Shown here one piece after another: positions 23,599-34,544 of a stretch of DNA of 64,000 nucleotides. Below the pieces are notes generated by a model. It saw nothing but the letters and a program-made list of their open reading frames with translations, was not told where the DNA came from and made no database searches. The stretch is from Tupaia tana (lineage: Eukaryota > Chordata > Mammalia > Scandentia > Tupaiidae): positions 10,829,626 to 10,893,625 of the forward strand of contig JAKSZU010000008.1 in the NCBI GenBank assembly GCA_026018925.1, written 5' to 3'. How positions within the stretch are numbered: position 1 is the stretch's first letter; every line of letters starts with the position of its first letter. The translations under genes were made by a program, and so were the position numbers.

Positions 23599-23754
23599 TA
23601 TCTCATTGTTGTTTTAATTTTTATTTCTTTGATGACATACGATGTGGAACATCTTCTTATATATTATTTGCCCTTTGCAAGTCTTCTTTGGTCAGATGCC
23701 TGTTAAATTCTTTGTTCTATTTATAAATTGTGTTCTGGGTTTGTATCTGAAGAT

Positions 23755-23912
23755 CGTCCTGGGTTTGCTAGACACGTGTGTACCTATAATATGGAACTGG
23801 ATGAAGCTGGAGGTGGATTGTGGCATCAAGATCCTGTTGGAAGTGTTTTATCTAAATATCTGTCTGTCTAGCTCACTCACTCATGGAAGTAATAAATAAA
23901 ATTTTGAGGAAA
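23755..23912 (+). mobile_element. SINE-B copy, 5'-truncated
   Basis: Contains CTGGATGAAGCTGGAGGTGG, GATTGTGGCATCAAGATCC, then ACTCATGGAAGTAATAAATA. The same blocks recur at 30090 and 41845. Confidence 0.7.
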
Positions 23913-24710
23913 AAGTCACTAAACTAAAAAAGCTTTATTTCCCATCATGCATCCTGGCTAGGCTGGGAGGAAGGGGTGTGGGATGTGCAGGTGGGACTGT
24001 GCTACCCAAAAGTCTCCACTGAACTGCTTACCCCACTCCATGCTGCTGCTGTTGTGGATGCTGCCTGGCCTAGGAATCTAAATAGCAGTTGCCAGCAATG
24101 TAAGTGAAATTCCACATGGACCTTGCTGCACAGATGGAGGAGGGTCCTTTGTCCATGTTTGAAGACTGCAGCACTTAGTAGGTGATCTTCTCCCAGGAAG
24201 TTATGGCTATAGCTTCTATTGTTCATATCATATATAGCCTCTCTTGGTCCAGTCGGCTTCGATAAAATATTGGTGGATGACATTGATGATATAACCATTA
24301 CTGATGATGATTCAACCACCCTGAAGTTATTGGAGATAGAACATCCTGCTGCTAAATTTCTTGTGAGCTAGCTGATCTGCAAGACAAAGAAGTTGGAGAT
24401 GGAGCTACCTCCGTGGAATACCCAAGAGAACAGTTAATGCAAAAATTGCTTGCCTTGACTTTAACCTGAAGAAAATGAAATTAGAGTTTGGTATACAAGT
24501 GGTTATTATAGGTCCTGAAAGACTGGACTAAATTAGAGAGAATCAGATATCACTAAGGAGATAATTTAGAAGATGCTGGCAATTGGTGTCGATGTTATTC
24601 AGATTACTGGTGGAATTAATGACGTGTGTCAAATATTTTGTAGAAGCTAATTTCATGGAAATTAGAAAAGTTTTTAAAAGGCACTGCAGAAAAATTGGTA
24701 AAGTTTTGGT

Positions 24711-25228
24711 CAGCTGGCGGCCTGGAGGTTAAGGTGCTGGATCTCACAGCAAATGCTTCCCACAGGGTCCTTTCTTTATGTAGGAACACACATTCGCCCG
24801 CTTGTAGGCGGCCTGACTGCCACAGCCCCAGCAGCACAGGAAATGTCTCATCCTATCATCCTCTGCTATAGCTGTTTCTATTCCTCAGCTGAGCACAGTC
24901 TCTGTCTTTCTCTTCCTTTCCCTACTGAGGGAACCTCCACTCCTCGGCTATGATGGTGGGATGAACACCCTCTCCTGTCCAGTGTGGATGAGCAGTCTTG
25001 GGGCAGTAGCTGTTCTTTGATGTTATAAGAATAGCCACTGGAGTCCTGGACTTGGAAGCCTGAAAATCATGCCAGGCATGAATGCATGCATGCATGCCCC
25101 AAATCCAGTGGAGAATGAAGAAGGGACTGTGAAATAGGCATCCCCCCTGGGGGTGCTTTCTCACTTTTTCTGTCTCTCCTTTTATCTCTGGCAAGTGCAT
25201 GCATCCTATAACAAATTTTTAAAAAATC
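24711..25228 (+). mobile_element. SINE-A copy split by a 280-bp insert
   Basis: The head at 24711-24749 (GGCCTGGAGGTTAAGGTGCT) stops at GGATCTCACA. SINE sequence resumes at 25040 with GAGTCCTGGACTTGG and runs to an A-rich end near 25228. About 16 bases of the expected SINE are replaced by the insert, so this is not a simple insertion with target duplication. Confidence 0.75.
24756..25037 (+). repeat. 280-bp inverted duplication, arm 1
   Basis: Starts CTTCCCACAGGGTCC and ends AAGAATAGCCA. The reverse complement of 27610-27887 matches it along its whole length with about 7 substitutions and one 4-bp indel. I recognise no family. There is no A-tail or terminal repeat. Confidence 0.9.
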
Positions 25229-25539
25229 AGTAAATCTTCTGTCAACTCTGGTCAATTTTGGAAGTGAAAAAACTTTTGAAGTTGTAATGTTGGGACAAGC
25301 AGAAGAGGTGATACAGGAGAAATTTGTGATAATGAGCTAGTCTTCATCAAAACCACTAAGGCTCATGTATCTGCATCAATTATTTCACATGGGGAGTGTG
25401 ATTTCATGTGTGATGAGGTAGAGTACTCCTCATATGATGCTCTGTGTGTGGTAAAAAGAGTTTTGGAGTCTAAATCCATGGTTCCAGGTCAGGTGCTGTA
25501 GAGGGAGCCCTTTCCATTTACCTTGAAAACTATGCAACC

Positions 25540-25870
25540 ACCATGGGGTCTCAGAACCCTGTCTCTGCCCATATAGCTCTCAAAGGTGTCTTCTTTGACC
25601 ACCTTATTCAAAATCCCCCCTCACCCTACCACTTTCACTTTCTATCTGTTGGTCTACTCTAGTTTCTCGTCTGTCAGTATGCCCTCCTGACATTGCATTA
25701 TGGGCTGGTTTGTTTATTTATCATCATCTATGCTTTTAGAATATAAACTTCACCAGGAGCTATCTGGTCTGTCTCATTCACGTCGTGTTCCCATTTCCAT
25801 GGGGCATGTGTTAGACCTTTTACTAGCATTGCATGGAGGGAATACAGCATAAATAATGGGCTGCATCAGA
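25540..25870 (+). mobile_element. L2 fragment
   Basis: TCTTCTTTGACCACCTTATT, ATATAAACTTCACCAGGAGC and GTCTGTCTCATTCACG occur in the order of the L2 3' region. Ancient and decayed. Confidence 0.7.
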
Positions 25871-26594
25871 CCTATGCATCCTCTAGCATCTTAACTCTTT
25901 TTCTATTCTGTACAATCACACTGTCTTTTATCACACATACTAACAGCGTTATCAAACTGTAATGAAAGAGAACAAATGTTATTATCTGAACAACTGGCAC
26001 CAGAACGACTTCGTGTGATATGCCACTTGGGGTGGAGGTTGAGAGTTTCAAGAGCACGTCCAAGCAGCAAAAGTATCCTGCTAAGAGTAAGATACAAAGG
26101 ATGGCTTAGTGTATTTTAAAGGTGGTGGTGAGTGATTGGATGGGAAGAATAGGAGGAGAAAGCAGCGAGACATTAAGGGAAGCCAATGACATGTCAGAGC
26201 TGTGGGGATAAGCTGCCTTTTCAGGACCAGTTCCATTTTATTATAACTTTGTCCACAAATTTATTGTGAGAATAGATTTTATTTTGCACCATCACAGAAA
26301 TAGAAGCTTTAATGCAAAGTACTCCATGATGCTATAAACATTATGAAATGTGTATCTTCAAATATCACATGCTGAGGAATTTGGGGGTTCAAGACAGATC
26401 TTGAGCTCCTGACAAGACAGGGAGGATAAGTTGATACCCACTAATAACACATCGCTGAATAATGGATTTTGCTGGTGGGGCAGAGTAACCTGCTGCTTTG
26501 GGCTTATTTTCTTTTTACCACTTTCTTTCTCATCTTTAAGAAATTCTTATACCTTTCAGGTTGGCACACAGAGCACTCAGTCCTCAAGGGTGAT
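25871..26594. other. Unrecognised sequence
   Basis: No gene or repeat recognised. Confidence 0.35.
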
Positions 26595-26800
26595 TTGTGG
26601 AGTGGTTAAGATCTGAGACTCTGGTATGGACACTTGGTTTGAATCCCACTCACTGTTCCTTAGCTATTCCATCTCAGGTATGTTCTGTAACCTCTTTGTG
26701 CCTCACTTATCCCGTCTATAAATGGGAATGGAATTTCTTAGGGTTGCTGTGAAGATTTGAGCTTAAACATAATTATGTTACACAAGTGTTTGTTTTTATT
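26595..26800 (+). mobile_element. MIR fragment
   Basis: TTGGTTTGAATCCCACTCAC (B-box region), ACCTCTTTGTGCCTCACTTA, TATAAATGGGAATGGAATTT and GGTTGCTGTGAAGATTTGAG follow the MIR order closely. Confidence 0.85.
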
Positions 26801-27609
26801 ACTATTATTACTTGGATAGATCAAAGAGAAGTTGAAACTTGAAAGCATAAAATGACCAGCCCATGCAAAATGAATTGCAGGAACCCAACTGGAAATATTT
26901 CATTCTTCTCCTCTGAAAGTACAATGTTATTAGGAGACATAGAAAATAAATATTTATAGGCTTAGCCTCCCCCCCCCCATTTCGATAAAAGGCTAATTAT
27001 CTCAAATTTGTCTGAAATCTAAGACTAAAGTACTTTGAGAAAAAAGGACATTTTCTTCTCTCATTGTTCTAGGGAAAGCTTCGAGCTGAACTTGAATTCC
27101 CCTGACCCAGAAGACTTGTGTGGGAGATTTGAGGAGACTGATCCCGAGCAAGCTTTACAGATGAATGCTGGCTTTGGTCACTGTGATCTCACAGAACAGA
27201 GCCCTGGATGAGATGTTCCATGTTTCTGCTTGCAACCGTAGAAATAGGAGATTACAGAGGCTTCATGAATTCTAAAACTTTGCTTTGGAGTTTTAAGAAA
27301 ACTCTGTCTTCTAGAGGTTATTTGACAAGAGAACTATGTGGAGGAAGAGACTGCCACTCCTGGCCCTTGCCTTTAGCCTGACGAGGTCAGCTCTCACCTC
27401 TCCTCGCAGAGAGACGCTGGGTGCATGGCCTCGAGAAGCTGAAAAGGAAAATGGTTCTTACACTGTTGGAAAGACATACTTGTGCATAGTCAGGAGGTTC
27501 TGTGCCCAGTGGAGGAGACTCACAGTGTCAGCTACAAACGTGATTACGAGGTCACAGGCCATCTGAGGCTGGTGGCCACAGTCTAGCTGGATGGGACTCA
27601 GAGAAACAC
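26801..27609. other. Unrecognised sequence, moderately GC-rich after 27060
   Basis: A 76-codon ORF at 27336-27566 begins with a hydrophobic stretch (LPLLALAFSL) but has no further support. Nothing else is recognised. Confidence 0.3.
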
Positions 27610-27887
27610 TGGCTATTCTTATAACATCAAAGAACAGCTACTGCCCCAAGACTGCTCATCCACACTGGACAGGAGAGTATGTGCATCCCACCATCATAGC
27701 CGAGGAGTGGAGGTTCCCTAGGGAAAGGAAGAGAAAGATAGAGACTGTGCTCAGCTGAGGAATAGAAACAGCTATAGCAGAGGATGATAGGATGAGACAT
27801 TTCCTGTGCTGCTGGGGCTGTGGCAGTCAGGCCGCCTACAAGCAGGCGAATGTGTGTTCCTACATAAAGAAGGGACCCTGTGGGAAG
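27610..27887 (-). repeat. 280-bp inverted duplication, arm 2
   Basis: Near-identical reverse complement of 24756-25037, at about 97% by eye. On the plus strand it ends TGTGGGAAG and is followed by a T-rich (GTT)n patch at 27888-27911. Confidence 0.9.
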
Positions 27888-28479
27888 TTTTTTGTTGTTG
27901 TTGTTTTTTTTGGAGGGGAGGGGCATGAACCAGTATGAAGGCAGTGTTCTGGCTACTCGCCAATCTTTTCAGGTTTAATCCTTACATTGAATTTTAGGTT
28001 CCTCTGTCTCCAGTAACTTCAGTGACAATCTGACTATAAGGGAAAAATGCCTGAAAATTGTAACTTCCCTGGTGCACTTCTTAGGAAGGCCAAGAGGGGC
28101 TGTGAGAAGACTCCCTCTCAGAGTTCCCCATCTAAATGATCCAGGGGAGTTTGCTTTTTCCTGTTCTTCAGCTCTCCGGAGAAGACCTGAAGATTTTCCT
28201 ACAATTGCGATGTGACATTTGGACACAGGGTTCTTAGAACGCGGATGCCTTCAGCTCTGCCCTGCAACTCCCGTGACCTCTTATTAGGTGCCCTGTATGA
28301 CCTCCAATTGTCAGAAAACGTTTTTGGCCTGTGATCCCTAGGGATCTCCTGGGGACTTCTTGTCTATCAGAATCCTTTGTCTTTTCTGTCATAACTAGAT
28401 ACAAATGGAACAGAACTCACAGTTCCTGTGCCCAGTGGAAGTCTGGTAAATATCAAGTTGTATGAAAAATCATGACAGG
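27888..28479. other. Unrecognised sequence
   Basis: Nothing supported beyond the short (GTT)n patch at its start. Confidence 0.35.
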
Positions 28480-28743
28480 GAACCAGCAGTTAGTGTAACG
28501 GCTATGTCGCTGCACTCCCACATAGTCGACTGCGGTTCGCGTCCCAGACCCGGTGGCTTAAAACTCACGCTGGGCACGTGTGCGTGCGTGCCCAAGATCC
28601 CGAGAGGAGAATGGAGGAGAAGGGATTGCGGTGTGACCATCCCCCCGGGGGGGGGTGATTTCTTGCTTTCTGTCTCTCTGTCTCTGTCTGTCTGGAGAGC
28701 GCATGCGCCCTATAGTGAAAACCTCTCCAAAAAAAAAAAAAAA
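28480..28743 (+). mobile_element. Young SINE-A with target-site duplication
   Basis: Head GGAACCAGCAGTTAGTGTAA, full body, long A-run. TCATGACA occurs directly before the head and directly after the A-run. Confidence 0.92.
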
Positions 28744-29041
28744 GTCATGACACATTTTTGCATAGAAAATTATAGAAGGAATACATGATGACTTTTTTGA
28801 CAACCCAATACAATCAATACAAGAGTCTGTCAAGAAGAAAAAATCCTTGGTGATTTAAATGCACTGATCCTCCCAACTATTGGATTGTGTTTTTTTCAAT
28901 GAACATTTCTATATCCAATTTCGAGAGTTAATGAATTGAAAGTTATGGATAGACTTTAATTAGTTTGTAGAATATTTATAAAGGGAATTCATATAATAGT
29001 CACTTCTGCTTCACAAATGCCCAAGAAATAGGCATTTTCTT

Positions 29042-29288
29042 AGAGAATTTTGCTGTAAGCTATGTGTGTTCCCTGGAGAGAGAGAAACAGAGAGACAGAA
29101 AATGAGAAATTACCCCCCCCAGGGGGGATGGTCACATCACAATCCTTTCTCCTTTATTCTTCTCTCAGGATTTCGGGCACGCATACACACATGGCTGGTG
29201 TGAGTTTCAAGTCACCCGGTCTGAGACTTGAACTAAGGTTGGCCATGTGAGAATCCAGCAATGTAACCATTATGCCATCTGCTGGTCT
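29042..29288 (-). mobile_element. SINE-A copy, middle type
   Basis: GAATTTTGCTGTAAGCTATG at the left, C8 run, CACAATCCTTTCTCCTTTAT, ends ATGCCATCTGCTGGTCTG. Confidence 0.88.
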
Positions 29289-29339
29289 GTAGAAATAGAT
29301 ATTTGAAACTACACTTTGTTTTGTGAATATAGACTGTTT

Positions 29340-29358
29340 TCTTTCTCTTTCTTTCTTC

Positions 29359-29389
<31 letters not shown>

Positions 29390-29565
29390 GTCATTTACTG
29401 TACATCAATCCAGTATACAAAATGAGATTTTCCATCCCGAATGCATTGTATATTGGGTCAGTCAAGGATATTACCATACATGTTATCATCTACAACCACC
29501 GAAAGTTTCCAACACACTGGAATCTTGTAGAAAATTCTTGAATGCATTAGCCTGTCACCTAAATA
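29340..29565 (-). mobile_element. LINE-1/HAL1-type 3' end with (GAAA)n tail
   Basis: Reverse complement contains AACATGTATGGTAATATCC, GGATGGAAAATCTCATTTTG and TATACTGGATTG, homologous in order to the 3' UTRs at 45100-45300 and 19425-19735. It ends in a (TTTC)n microsatellite at about 29340-29389, the expanded tail. Strongly 5'-truncated. Confidence 0.75.
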
Positions 29566-29756
29566 ATTTGTCTCTTTTAATATAATGTGTGTTCCATTTT
29601 GACAAAATTTCTATTAAAAAAATGATTCCTATTCTTTTCTACTTGGTAGTCACAGTGTCCCAAATCTCCCCAAGGATTTTTAGAACTTAAAAAAAATAGC
29701 AATCAGGAAAAGAATTATATGCACACACTCAACCATCATTAAAAAATGAATTTCTG

Positions 29757-30013
29757 GGGGACCAGAAGTTAGTGTAATGGCTATGTCGCTGGACTCCCAC
29801 GTAGTCGATTGCGGTTCGAGTCCTGGAACGGGTGGCTTAAACTCATGCCGGGTGCGTGTGCATGCGTGCCCAAGATCCCGAGAGGAGAATGGAGGAGAAG
29901 GGATTGTGGCGTGGCCATCCCTCCTGGGGGGTGATTTCTTGCTTTCTATCTCTCTGTCTTTCTCTGTCTGTCTGGCGAGTGCATGCACCCTATAGCAAAA
30001 ACCTCTCAAAAAA
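29757..30013 (+). mobile_element. Young SINE-A with 16-bp target-site duplication
   Basis: AAAAAATGAATTTCTG flanks it exactly at 29741-29756 and 30014-30029. The head GGGACCAGAAGTTAGTGTAA keeps a B box GGTTCGAGTCC. Confidence 0.95.
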
Positions 30014-30089
30014 AAAAAATGAATTTCTGTGGGTATGGCAGTGATGTGATACCCTGCTAGGGAGACCACATGGGAAGGTTCCAGTTCAC

Positions 30090-30245
30090 ATTCAGAGACC
30101 TCTGCAAACACGTCAGGAATGTGTTCATGAGTCATGACTGAAGCTGGGGTGAATTGTGACATGAGGAACCTGTTGGCGTGCTGTCTCTTTCTCTTCCTCT
30201 CTCTCACTCATGGAAGAAGGAAATAAATAAACTTTAAAATAAATT
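30090..30245 (+). mobile_element. SINE-B copy, 5'-truncated
   Basis: CTGAAGCTGGGGTGAATTGT, GAGGAACCTGTTGGCGTGC, then CTCACTCATGGAAGAAGG and AATAAATAAAC. Confidence 0.7.
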
Positions 30246-30954
30246 CCTTAGTTGATTAGATAACAGCACATCCAGAGGGTACTTCATGTTTGGGAAGAAT
30301 GGTTCTTGAGAAAGGCATGATTTGCAGTAGGTGCTATAAATACCCTTCTAATATTTCTTTATATTTTTGTGAATATGCTTTGTTATTTGGGGGAAGATGA
30401 CCAAATTTTAAAGGGGTAGTTAAGTTTTAGGGTTGAAGCTGTGGGAGGTGGTGAAGGCAGGAGCAAGACCATCCTCCTCTAATAACTCAGTAGGAATTAA
30501 GATCATACTTGAACTGAAAGCCACAGGAGATCACTCACTAGATATTCTTCACTTAGCAAATGAGGAACCTGTATCAGAGTGCAAATGTTGGTCCACCGAG
30601 GTGAGCCCAGTGGTTAGCAAAGTACAGTCAGATTTGTGTCTGTCCACTTCTGGGTGCTTTGCTTGAAACAACCTGGCTCTGCGTAGCTCCGGGTGTCAGC
30701 CCTTGGCTCAGGTTAAAGTCTTCCTGTGGCACTAAGGAGGTCCTTGACAGGAAGGAGCAGGGCCTTCCTTCCCTGAGTGGTGCAACATGTCCTTGTGGGC
30801 TTGTGTGTGCTTGTTTGGTGGGTGGGAGATGAGGGGGGCCCCATGTGGGGGGTGGAGCTGACACAGCGGGAAGTGGCAGAAGCTAAAGGCAGAGCTGCTG
30901 AGGATCTGGGCAATACAACACTGCAGAAAGGCGGCTGAGGCCAACTGGGTGCCA
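30246..30954. other. Unrecognised sequence
   Basis: 30680-30950 is relatively GC-rich and has overlapping antisense ORFs up to 97 codons, none with a recognisable domain. Confidence 0.3.
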
Positions 30955-31155
30955 CAGTGGTGGTGGCTACTCCATGAAAGACTGTGAGTTTGGTTCCCCA
31001 GTTCACCTGTACATGCCACGTTCATGATCTACAATCCTGGCTGGGTAGGAAGGCTAGCAAGGTGGGTGTCGGGGCATAAGAGTCTGTTGAGAGAGCTTCT
31101 CTCTTTTTGTCTCTGTCTCTGTAATGAAATAAATGAATAAACTTAAAGAAAAAGA
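30955..31155 (+). mobile_element. SINE-B copy
   Basis: GTGAGTTTGGTTCCCCAG, a GGCTGGGTAGGAAGGC body and a pyrimidine-rich end with AATGAAATAAATGAATAAAC. Confidence 0.6.
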
Positions 31156-32167
31156 AAAGTGGTTGATAGGGACCCTGAAAGGACAGGGCACAGGCTGGCG
31201 TGTTCACGGTTCACCTCATTCATACGTTGTCGTAGTCACTGGGCGAGTTACAGAATACCTGCTTTGTTCATGGTTCCAGAGCAAGGTCTTTACCCCGGAC
31301 TTCCTAGGGGTCCTTAGGAACCCTGAGCACAGTGGTCTCCACTCCTCATCTGTCCGCTGAACAGGGAGCAAGTGCTGTACCCTGAAGGAAGGAACAGCCT
31401 TGAGGAGGAGCAGTTGCCCCTTCTCTCAGTGAGGAGCTCTCCTGGGAGAAAGCCCAGGATCTCGGAGGCTTCCAGGCCACCAGGGAGCACGTGTTTACTT
31501 CCGTTGTGGGTTGTATTTACTAAATCCCTGTCCCCAGGGAGCTAATACACCTTGGATGCACATAAAGTTCATTTATTTCCTTTGTTAGCTTTATGTATTT
31601 ATAGAAAAACAAACTTCTCTAAGCGCTGCAAGTGCAAAATCATGCAGCTGCTTAAAACCTTTTAATTATGATAGAAACAACTCTTTTATGTTAAATCAGT
31701 AAACCACAGTTAAGTGGATAACTAAAAGTTCATGCTGGCAAACATATTTTCCCAAACAGACCGAATCCTTTGGGTCTCAGAGGCTCTTTTCCTAGTGCTT
31801 CTAATTTGTAGACTTTGAAAAATCCTGAGCCAAGTAATTTTTTTTTTTCCCAGAAGCATCAGATTTACACCATTTGAGTTTCAAATAACAATGAGAGGCT
31901 TTTAAAATGAAAAATTATTGTTTAGGGATTACAGACAAAAGCTTGTGATTTTTATTGGAAGACACAAAGAAATACATTTAATCATATTAGTGAATTTATT
32001 TTACCAATTTAAATTATACTTTCACTCCCAAGTTAGCTTACATAAACAGTCTTCAATACAAAATGCAAAAGTTTGGTGATATTAAATAAATACAAAATCT
32101 ATTCTATTCACATTTCCTTGTGATTATTAATAGATTTGAAATTAAGCACAAAAGTAATAATACAATT
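31156..32167. other. Single-copy-like sequence, possible conserved non-coding segment
   Basis: 31480-32100 is free of recognisable repeats, unusual here. It has AT-rich TF-site-like words such as TTTTAATTATGA. Conservation cannot be judged from one sequence. Confidence 0.25.
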
Positions 32168-32400
32168 AAAAGCCAGTGGTGTGGTGGTTGGGGTGGTTGA
32201 CTCCCACATGGCCCACTCCATGGTTACAGTCCCAGACAGTGACCTAAACATGCCAGTTATGTATGTGCGTGCCCAAAACCTCAAAAGGAGAAATGGAGGA
32301 GAAGGGGTTGTATTGTGACCTTCCCCCACGAGGAATGCTTTCTCACTTTCTCTCTCACTCTGGCAAACGTACTTTCTCTCTAGCAAAGTTTTAAAAAGAA
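32168..32400 (+). mobile_element. SINE-A copy, old type
   Basis: Head AAGCCAGTGGTGTGGTGGTT, degraded B box, AAAGGAGAAATGGAGGAGAA, ends TCTAGCAAAGTTTTAAAAAG. Confidence 0.82.
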
Positions 32401-32618
32401 GTAAATTAATTTTAAAAATGAAAGTTTATTTTCTCAGGACTCCAGAAGGATTTAATTTAAATTTTATATTAGGTCTTATTAGGTGCATTTAACTATTCTA
32501 AGTTCCAATTTTATAATTACAAATATGTTAAATTTCTTTGAGGTTGAATCATGTTAACTTGAGAAGGACTCGTAAGTCCAAATGTGCTCAAATTTCAGGG
32601 TGGCTAATACTTTCAAAC
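32401..32618. other. AT-rich unrecognised sequence
   Basis: Nothing recognised. Confidence 0.35.
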
Positions 32619-32693
32619 GAAGAAGAAGAAAAGAAGAAGAAGAAGAAGAAGAAGAAGAAGAAGAAGAAGAAGAAGAAGAAGAAGAAGAAGAAG
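32619..32693. repeat. (AAG)n microsatellite
   Basis: About 25 GAA/AAG units, nearly uninterrupted, forming a 75-bp pure purine tract on the plus strand. Confidence 0.95.
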
Positions 32694-32868
32694 GGAAGAA
32701 AATAGCAATGAATAGTCTCAGAAGTCAACCTTATTAAAAAGACAACAGTGGTCAAAGTTTGATAACTGAGACCAATACTGAGATTGTCTGACCTTTGCTA
32801 TCCTTTCACACTCCGTGATCAGTTTATTTCTTGGCACTTAAAGTAATTGCTTTAAAAAGGAATAGATA

Positions 32869-33136
32869 GGGACTAGCAGTTAGCATAATGGCTATGTCGC
32901 TGGACTCCCATGTAGTCACCGTGGTTTGAGTCCCAGATCCAGCAGTTTAAACTCACGCTAGGCAGGTGTGTGTGCGTGCCCACGTGCCCAAGATCCCAAG
33001 AGGAGAAGGGAGGAGAAGGGACTGTGGCATGGCCATCCCCCCCGGGGGGTGAGTTCTCACTTTCTGTCTCTCTGTCTCTCTGTCTTTCTGTGCCCTATAG
33101 CCAAAACCTCTCCAAAAAAAAAGAAAGAAAGAAAAC
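32869..33136 (+). mobile_element. Young SINE-A with 15-bp target-site duplication
   Basis: AAAAAGGAATAGATA is repeated exactly at 32854-32868 and 33137-33151. Head GGGACTAGCAGTTAGCATAA. The tail carries (GAAA) units. Confidence 0.95.
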
Positions 33137-33154
33137 AAAAAGGAATAGATAAGT

Positions 33155-33155
33155 G

Positions 33156-33196
<41 letters not shown>

Positions 33197-33431
33197 GATT
33201 TTTGCTATAAGACGTGTGTGCTCACCAGAGAGACAAAGAGACAGAAAGTGAAAATCACCCCCAGTGGGGATGGCCATGCCCTGATCCCTTCTCCTCCAGT
33301 CACCTTTTGGGATTTGGGGCATGTACGCACATGTGCCTAGTACGCACATGAAGCCACTGAGTTCAGGGCTCAAACCACGGTCAACTACTTAGGAGTCCAG
33401 CAATGTAATCATTATGCCATCTGCTGGTCCC
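33155..33431 (-). mobile_element. SINE-A inserted at the tail of the previous SINE
   Basis: Starts with a run of 36 T (33157-33192), TTTTTGCTATAAGACGTGTG, full body, ends CATCTGCTGGTCCC. AAGTGCT before the T-run and after the head is a probable target duplication. With the neighbour it forms a tail-to-tail inverted pair with about 20 bp between. Confidence 0.92.
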
Positions 33432-33957
33432 AGGAAGTGCTCTATTTTAAAACCTAACTTCTGCAATAATAATTTAAAGAAAGAATTCAAAGAAAATATT
33501 TGATCTCAGAATTCCCACTTTCTAAATTTTCATGTTTTTCTACTTGAAGAGTGGGTTTGCCCCTTCCAATCTCTTTCTTCTCAATTCAGGGAGGCTTTTT
33601 TCCTTTGTCCAGAAAGTAGCCAACTTTTTGGAGGCACTTTTTAAAATTGTTTTCTTCTTAATTTTGTAGGAGCACAAGACTCCATGCTGAGGGGCACTTA
33701 AAGAATTTTAAATATTTTTTTCCCACTTAAATTCCTAACACCTTGCTATGGTGCCATAAAGCGTAATCGACACTAGTTAAAATGATGTATTTGATGAGTT
33801 GAGCTTTGCATATTACTCCAGATGATGGCAGTGACCTAGTGTGGCCCCTGGCTCAGGTATGGCTGGGATCACATGAATGTTTGTTTATGTCTACTCTGTA
33901 CCTACAGGGTGACTGAGCACCTTGCTGACTGGGCTCTTTTATTCAGAAGACAGAATT
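33432..33957. other. Unrecognised sequence
   Basis: Nothing supported. Confidence 0.35.
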
Positions 33958-33967
33958 ATTTTTGCTT

Positions 33968-34014
<47 letters not shown>

Positions 34015-34272
34015 TTTTGGGGGGTAGGGTTGCCATAAGGCGTATGTGCTTGCTGGAGAGAGACAGAAAGAGACAGAGAAAGGGAAAGTGAGAAATCACC
34101 CCCTGGGGGGATGGCCACACCACAATCTCTTCTCCTCCATTCTCCTCTTGGGATTTTGGGCACTCATGCACACGCGCCTGGCATGAGTTTCAAGCCACCA
34201 AGTCCGGGATTCAAATGGTGGTTGGCCACGTGGGTGTCCAGCGCCTAACCACTACACCACCTGCTGGCCTCC
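33958..34272 (-). mobile_element. SINE-A copy with (TTTA)n tail
   Basis: The A-tail has become a (TTTA)n microsatellite of about 13 units (33966-34018). The copy continues GGTTGCCATAAGGCGTATGT and ends CACCACCTGCTGGCCTC. Confidence 0.88.
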
Positions 34273-34275
34273 ACA

Positions 34276-34400
34276 GAGAATTCTTGAACACTGTCTTGTG
34301 TCAAGCATCTTGTTCTGCGCTGGGGAAAATAAAGACCCTCTTGAGGGACAGCCTGGAGACGGAGCTGCAGGGCGTGCTCTTACGGGGAGCGATGGGAGAT
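34276..34400 (+). mobile_element. Possible L2 fragment
   Basis: AACACTGTCTTGTGTCAAGC and TGCGCTGGGGAAAATAAAGA resemble the L2 3' region. Short and uncertain. Confidence 0.4.
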
Positions 34401-34544
34401 GCAGCATCCTCACCTGCTGGGAGGGAGAGCACCTGTCCCTCGTTTTCAGGAGATCTGCTGTGGCACTGTCTGATATTGCACATGCTACTTATTTTACAGT
34501 TGCAGAAATACAGAAACAAAATCAAGAACTTAATTTTACATTTT

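Larger units (their letters stand above)
21955..23745 (-). mobile_element. Old LINE-1 3' region, reverse, interrupted by three SINEs
   Basis: The plus strand shows, in order, GGTTCACAGTAAAATGGAAA, AACAACTGTGTGACACGTAG-like sequence, AATATTCCATTGTGTGGATG, AAGCTGTTACAAACATCC, TTTCCAAAGTTGCTGCACC and TTCTTTGGTCAGATGCCTG. This is the reversed 3' portion of an old L1M element. Three SINEs split it at 22352, 22625 and 23352. It encodes nothing. Confidence 0.85.
24134..25553 (+). pseudogene. TCP1: TCP1 (CCT subunit alpha) processed pseudogene, broken
   Basis: The functional parent encodes the alpha subunit of the cytosolic CCT/TRiC chaperonin, which folds actin and tubulin using ATP. Here 24134-24705 and 25231-25553 together carry intron-less TCP1 sequence. 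The N-terminus (MEGPLSMFEDCST, then stops) is followed after frameshifts by segments like KILVDDI, KLLEIEHPAAKF and ADLQDKEVGDGA. A deletion then removes roughly residues 95-210 of the parent. QVVIIGPERLD follows, and after the interruption TFEVVMLGQAEEVIQEKF. Multiple stops and frameshifts disable it. A SINE and a 280-bp unknown sequence interrupt it at 24711-25228. The C-terminal third and any poly-A tail are missing: recognisable sequence stops and L2-like sequence follows. The family call is by eye and strong. It is a non-functional retrocopy. Confidence 0.88.

Noticed and set aside
24756-24953. Conserved peptide shared by both inverted arms
   Set aside because: The frames diverge at a 4-bp indel and neither arm has a start or splice context. 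Shared translation merely reflects 97% DNA identity.
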